From Spirochaetaceae bacterium (GTDB taxonomy: Bacteria > Spirochaetota > Spirochaetia > DSM-27196 > SLST01), in assembly GCA_007129695.1 (NCBI GenBank), contig SKVA01000384.1:1-5520 (forward strand): DNA of 5,520 bases. The letters are read 5' to 3'. Below, one piece after another: positions 4,388 through 5,520 of this stretch. A program made the translations under genes and the position numbers. How positions within the stretch are numbered: position 1 is the stretch's first letter; each line of letters opens with the position of its first letter. Below the pieces are notes generated by a model. It was not told the DNA's origin. It was given only the letters and a program-made list of their open reading frames with translations, and did no database searches.

Positions 4388-5520
4388 ATGGTCCACAGGT
4401 TGATGTCGATTCGTTCGCCTCTGAGGTCTCTGGTCCACACTCTGACCCGACGGGCACTCTCTCTCGTAGGTCTCGTGCTTTCGCTGGCGCTGCACGGCTG
4501 GATCGTCGCGGTTGTCCTTCTGCCCACCGGTGCTGGACCGTCGGCGTTCCGTGAGGAGTTTGCGCTGGCGGTCGGTGTGGCCGGGGCGCTCGAGCCGGTG
4601 GGATTCGTAGCTCGACGTGTTTCGGGTTTTCGCTTCATCGTCACCATCCGTCTTGCGCTGATACTGATCGCGCTCAACTTGCTCGGCCTTGACAACGTCG
4701 TGATCTCAGTGTTTCTGACCCTGCCGCTTCTCCTTGAGATCATCCAGTACGACGAGGGTCGTCCTCGGCTGACGATGCTTGCGGTCTGCACCGCCTCCCT
4801 CGCGGTCGTCACGCTGCATCACATCCTCCGCGAGAGCCGTGCTGAATCGCTGGTCTACGCAGTGCACTACGGGGCGAGTGTCGCGATGCTGATTGGCGGG
4901 ATTACGCTCCTTGACCGGTATCGCGAACGGATCGTGTCCCACGTAGGGACCATCAGGAACCTGGAGTCGACGGTTGCGAATCTGTCGACCGCGAACATGG
5001 CCTTCCAGTCGTACGCGGAGAACCTGGAAACCGAGTCGGCGGAGAAGGAGCGAAACCGGATCACCGCAGAGCTGCACGATGCCATCGGGTACACGCTCAC
5101 CAATGTGATCGTCATGATGCAGGCCGGCAAGATTCTGCTTGAGGACGACCCGGATGCGTTGGCACAGATTCTAGATCGGGTAGGAGAGCAGAGCGATCAC
5201 GCCCTCACCGACATCCGCCAGACACTCCACAAAATGCGGGCGATCGAACGCCCCGAGCCAAGAGGGCTGGAAGCGATCTACCGCCTTACCCGCGCGTTCG
5301 AGGGGGCTACCGGAATATCGGTGGACGTCAACAGGGGAAACATCCCTTCAAGCCTGGGGCAGCGGCTCGACAGCGTGTTGTTCCGCCTGGTTCAGGAAGC
5401 GCTGACAAACGCCTTCCGCCACGGGAAGGCCACCAGCGTCTCGGTGTTCTTCTGGCGCTCCGATGAGGAGATCCGGGTTGGCGTGCGCGACAACGGACAG
5501 GGAATCGTGGCCGACAAGCG
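4388..5520 (+). CDS. Membrane sensor histidine kinase, HisKA_3 (NarL/LiaS-like) class, 3'-truncated by window edge
   Basis: The frame is open to the right edge; 377 codons are visible. Residues 23-175 hold about six hydrophobic segments (near 23-45, 56-75, 83-100, 103-120, 128-147, 155-175) with little loop sequence and no recognisable periplasmic sensor domain. A heptad-like helix (about 180-222) leads into the dimerisation/phosphoacceptor helix ERNRITAELHDAIGYTLT, where His230 is the expected phosphorylation site. The HATPase domain begins near 300: N-box QEALTNAFRHGKAT (Asn341) and G1 box DNGQGI (368-373). Later ATP-lid motifs lie beyond the edge. Proteins of this class normally phosphorylate a LuxR/NarL-type regulator, probably encoded next. 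ATG 4388 is chosen as the first in-frame start after the tRNA; no clear Shine-Dalgarno precedes it. ATG 4403 is an alternative, but its AGG is too close. The signal sensed is unknown. Confidence 0.9.
   Translation, partial: MVHRLMSIRSPLRSLVHTLTRRALSLVGLVLSLALHGWIVAVVLLPTGAGPSAFREEFALAVGVAGALEPVGFVARRVSGFRFIVTIRLALILIALNLLGLDNVVISVFLTLPLLLEIIQYDEGRPRLTMLAVCTASLAVVTLHHILRESRAESLVYAVHYGASVAMLIGGITLLDRYRERIVSHVGTIRNLESTVANLSTANMAFQSYAENLETESAEKERNRITAELHDAIGYTLTNVIVMMQAGKILLEDDPDALAQILDRVGEQSDHALTDIRQTLHKMRAIERPEPRGLEAIYRLTRAFEGATGISVDVNRGNIPSSLGQRLDSVLFRLVQEALTNAFRHGKATSVSVFFWRSDEEIRVGVRDNGQGIVADK

Noticed and set aside
4217..4390. Possible PASTA-kinase fusion by readthrough of a single TGA, since both genes are in the same frame with no other stop between
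   Set aside because: The open stretch crosses a perfect tRNA gene and promoter, and nothing suggests stop-codon recoding. The shared frame is a one-in-three coincidence.
4389..4439. Direct repeat TGGTCCACA, 42 bases apart, at the kinase start
   Set aside because: It is a nine-base match encoding Val-His twice; too short to exceed chance and with no target-site or recombination context.
4237..4554. Plus-strand open frame running through the tRNA and the kinase start
   Set aside because: It would translate the whole tRNA gene and overlaps the kinase in another frame; the product shows no domain.

Overview
The window is a GC-rich bacterial chromosome segment. All genes lie on the + strand and are tightly packed. 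The best guess for the host is a high-GC spirochaete. This rests on the formyltransferase signature (HPSLLPRYRGPAPI with an upstream FAYGKIFG, where most bacteria have HASLLPRWRGAAPI) and on a kinase-free PASTA protein placed directly after fmt. Both are remembered lineage traits, not search results, so the assignment is tentative.

Layout. Bases 2-1615 hold the 3' part of priA (replication-restart helicase); its N-terminus lies outside the window. A short gap (1616-1700) holds a likely intrinsic terminator for priA that runs directly into a likely sigma70-type promoter. That promoter starts a three-gene unit: def (peptide deformylase, 1701-2213), fmt (Met-tRNA formyltransferase, 2213-3148) and a membrane-anchored PASTA-repeat protein (3149-4219). 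The def stop and fmt start share one base (TGATG). The PASTA gene begins at a TTG directly abutting the fmt stop, with a strong Shine-Dalgarno inside fmt. Next come a good promoter (4237-4265), a tRNA-Gly(CCC) gene (4305-4375) and, only 12 bases later, a membrane histidine kinase of the HisKA_3 type that runs off the right edge (4388-5520).

How the genes work together. Fmt formylates the initiator Met-tRNA and Def removes the formyl group from new proteins, so these two form the classic start/finish pair of bacterial initiation. The PASTA protein is co-transcribed and probably translationally coupled to them, but its predicted place is the cell envelope (muropeptide or peptidoglycan binding), so the link may only be shared growth control. 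The tRNA-Gly promoter has no visible terminator before the kinase, so the kinase mRNA may be cut out of a tRNA-mRNA transcript. A response regulator would be expected just past the right edge.

No mobile element, CRISPR array, phage gene or defence system is visible. No stretch longer than 300 bases lacks a gene. The most interesting points are the tRNA-kinase junction, the kinase-less PASTA protein with its odd C-terminal domain, and a near-repeat of the fmt 5' end overlapping the tRNA promoter.
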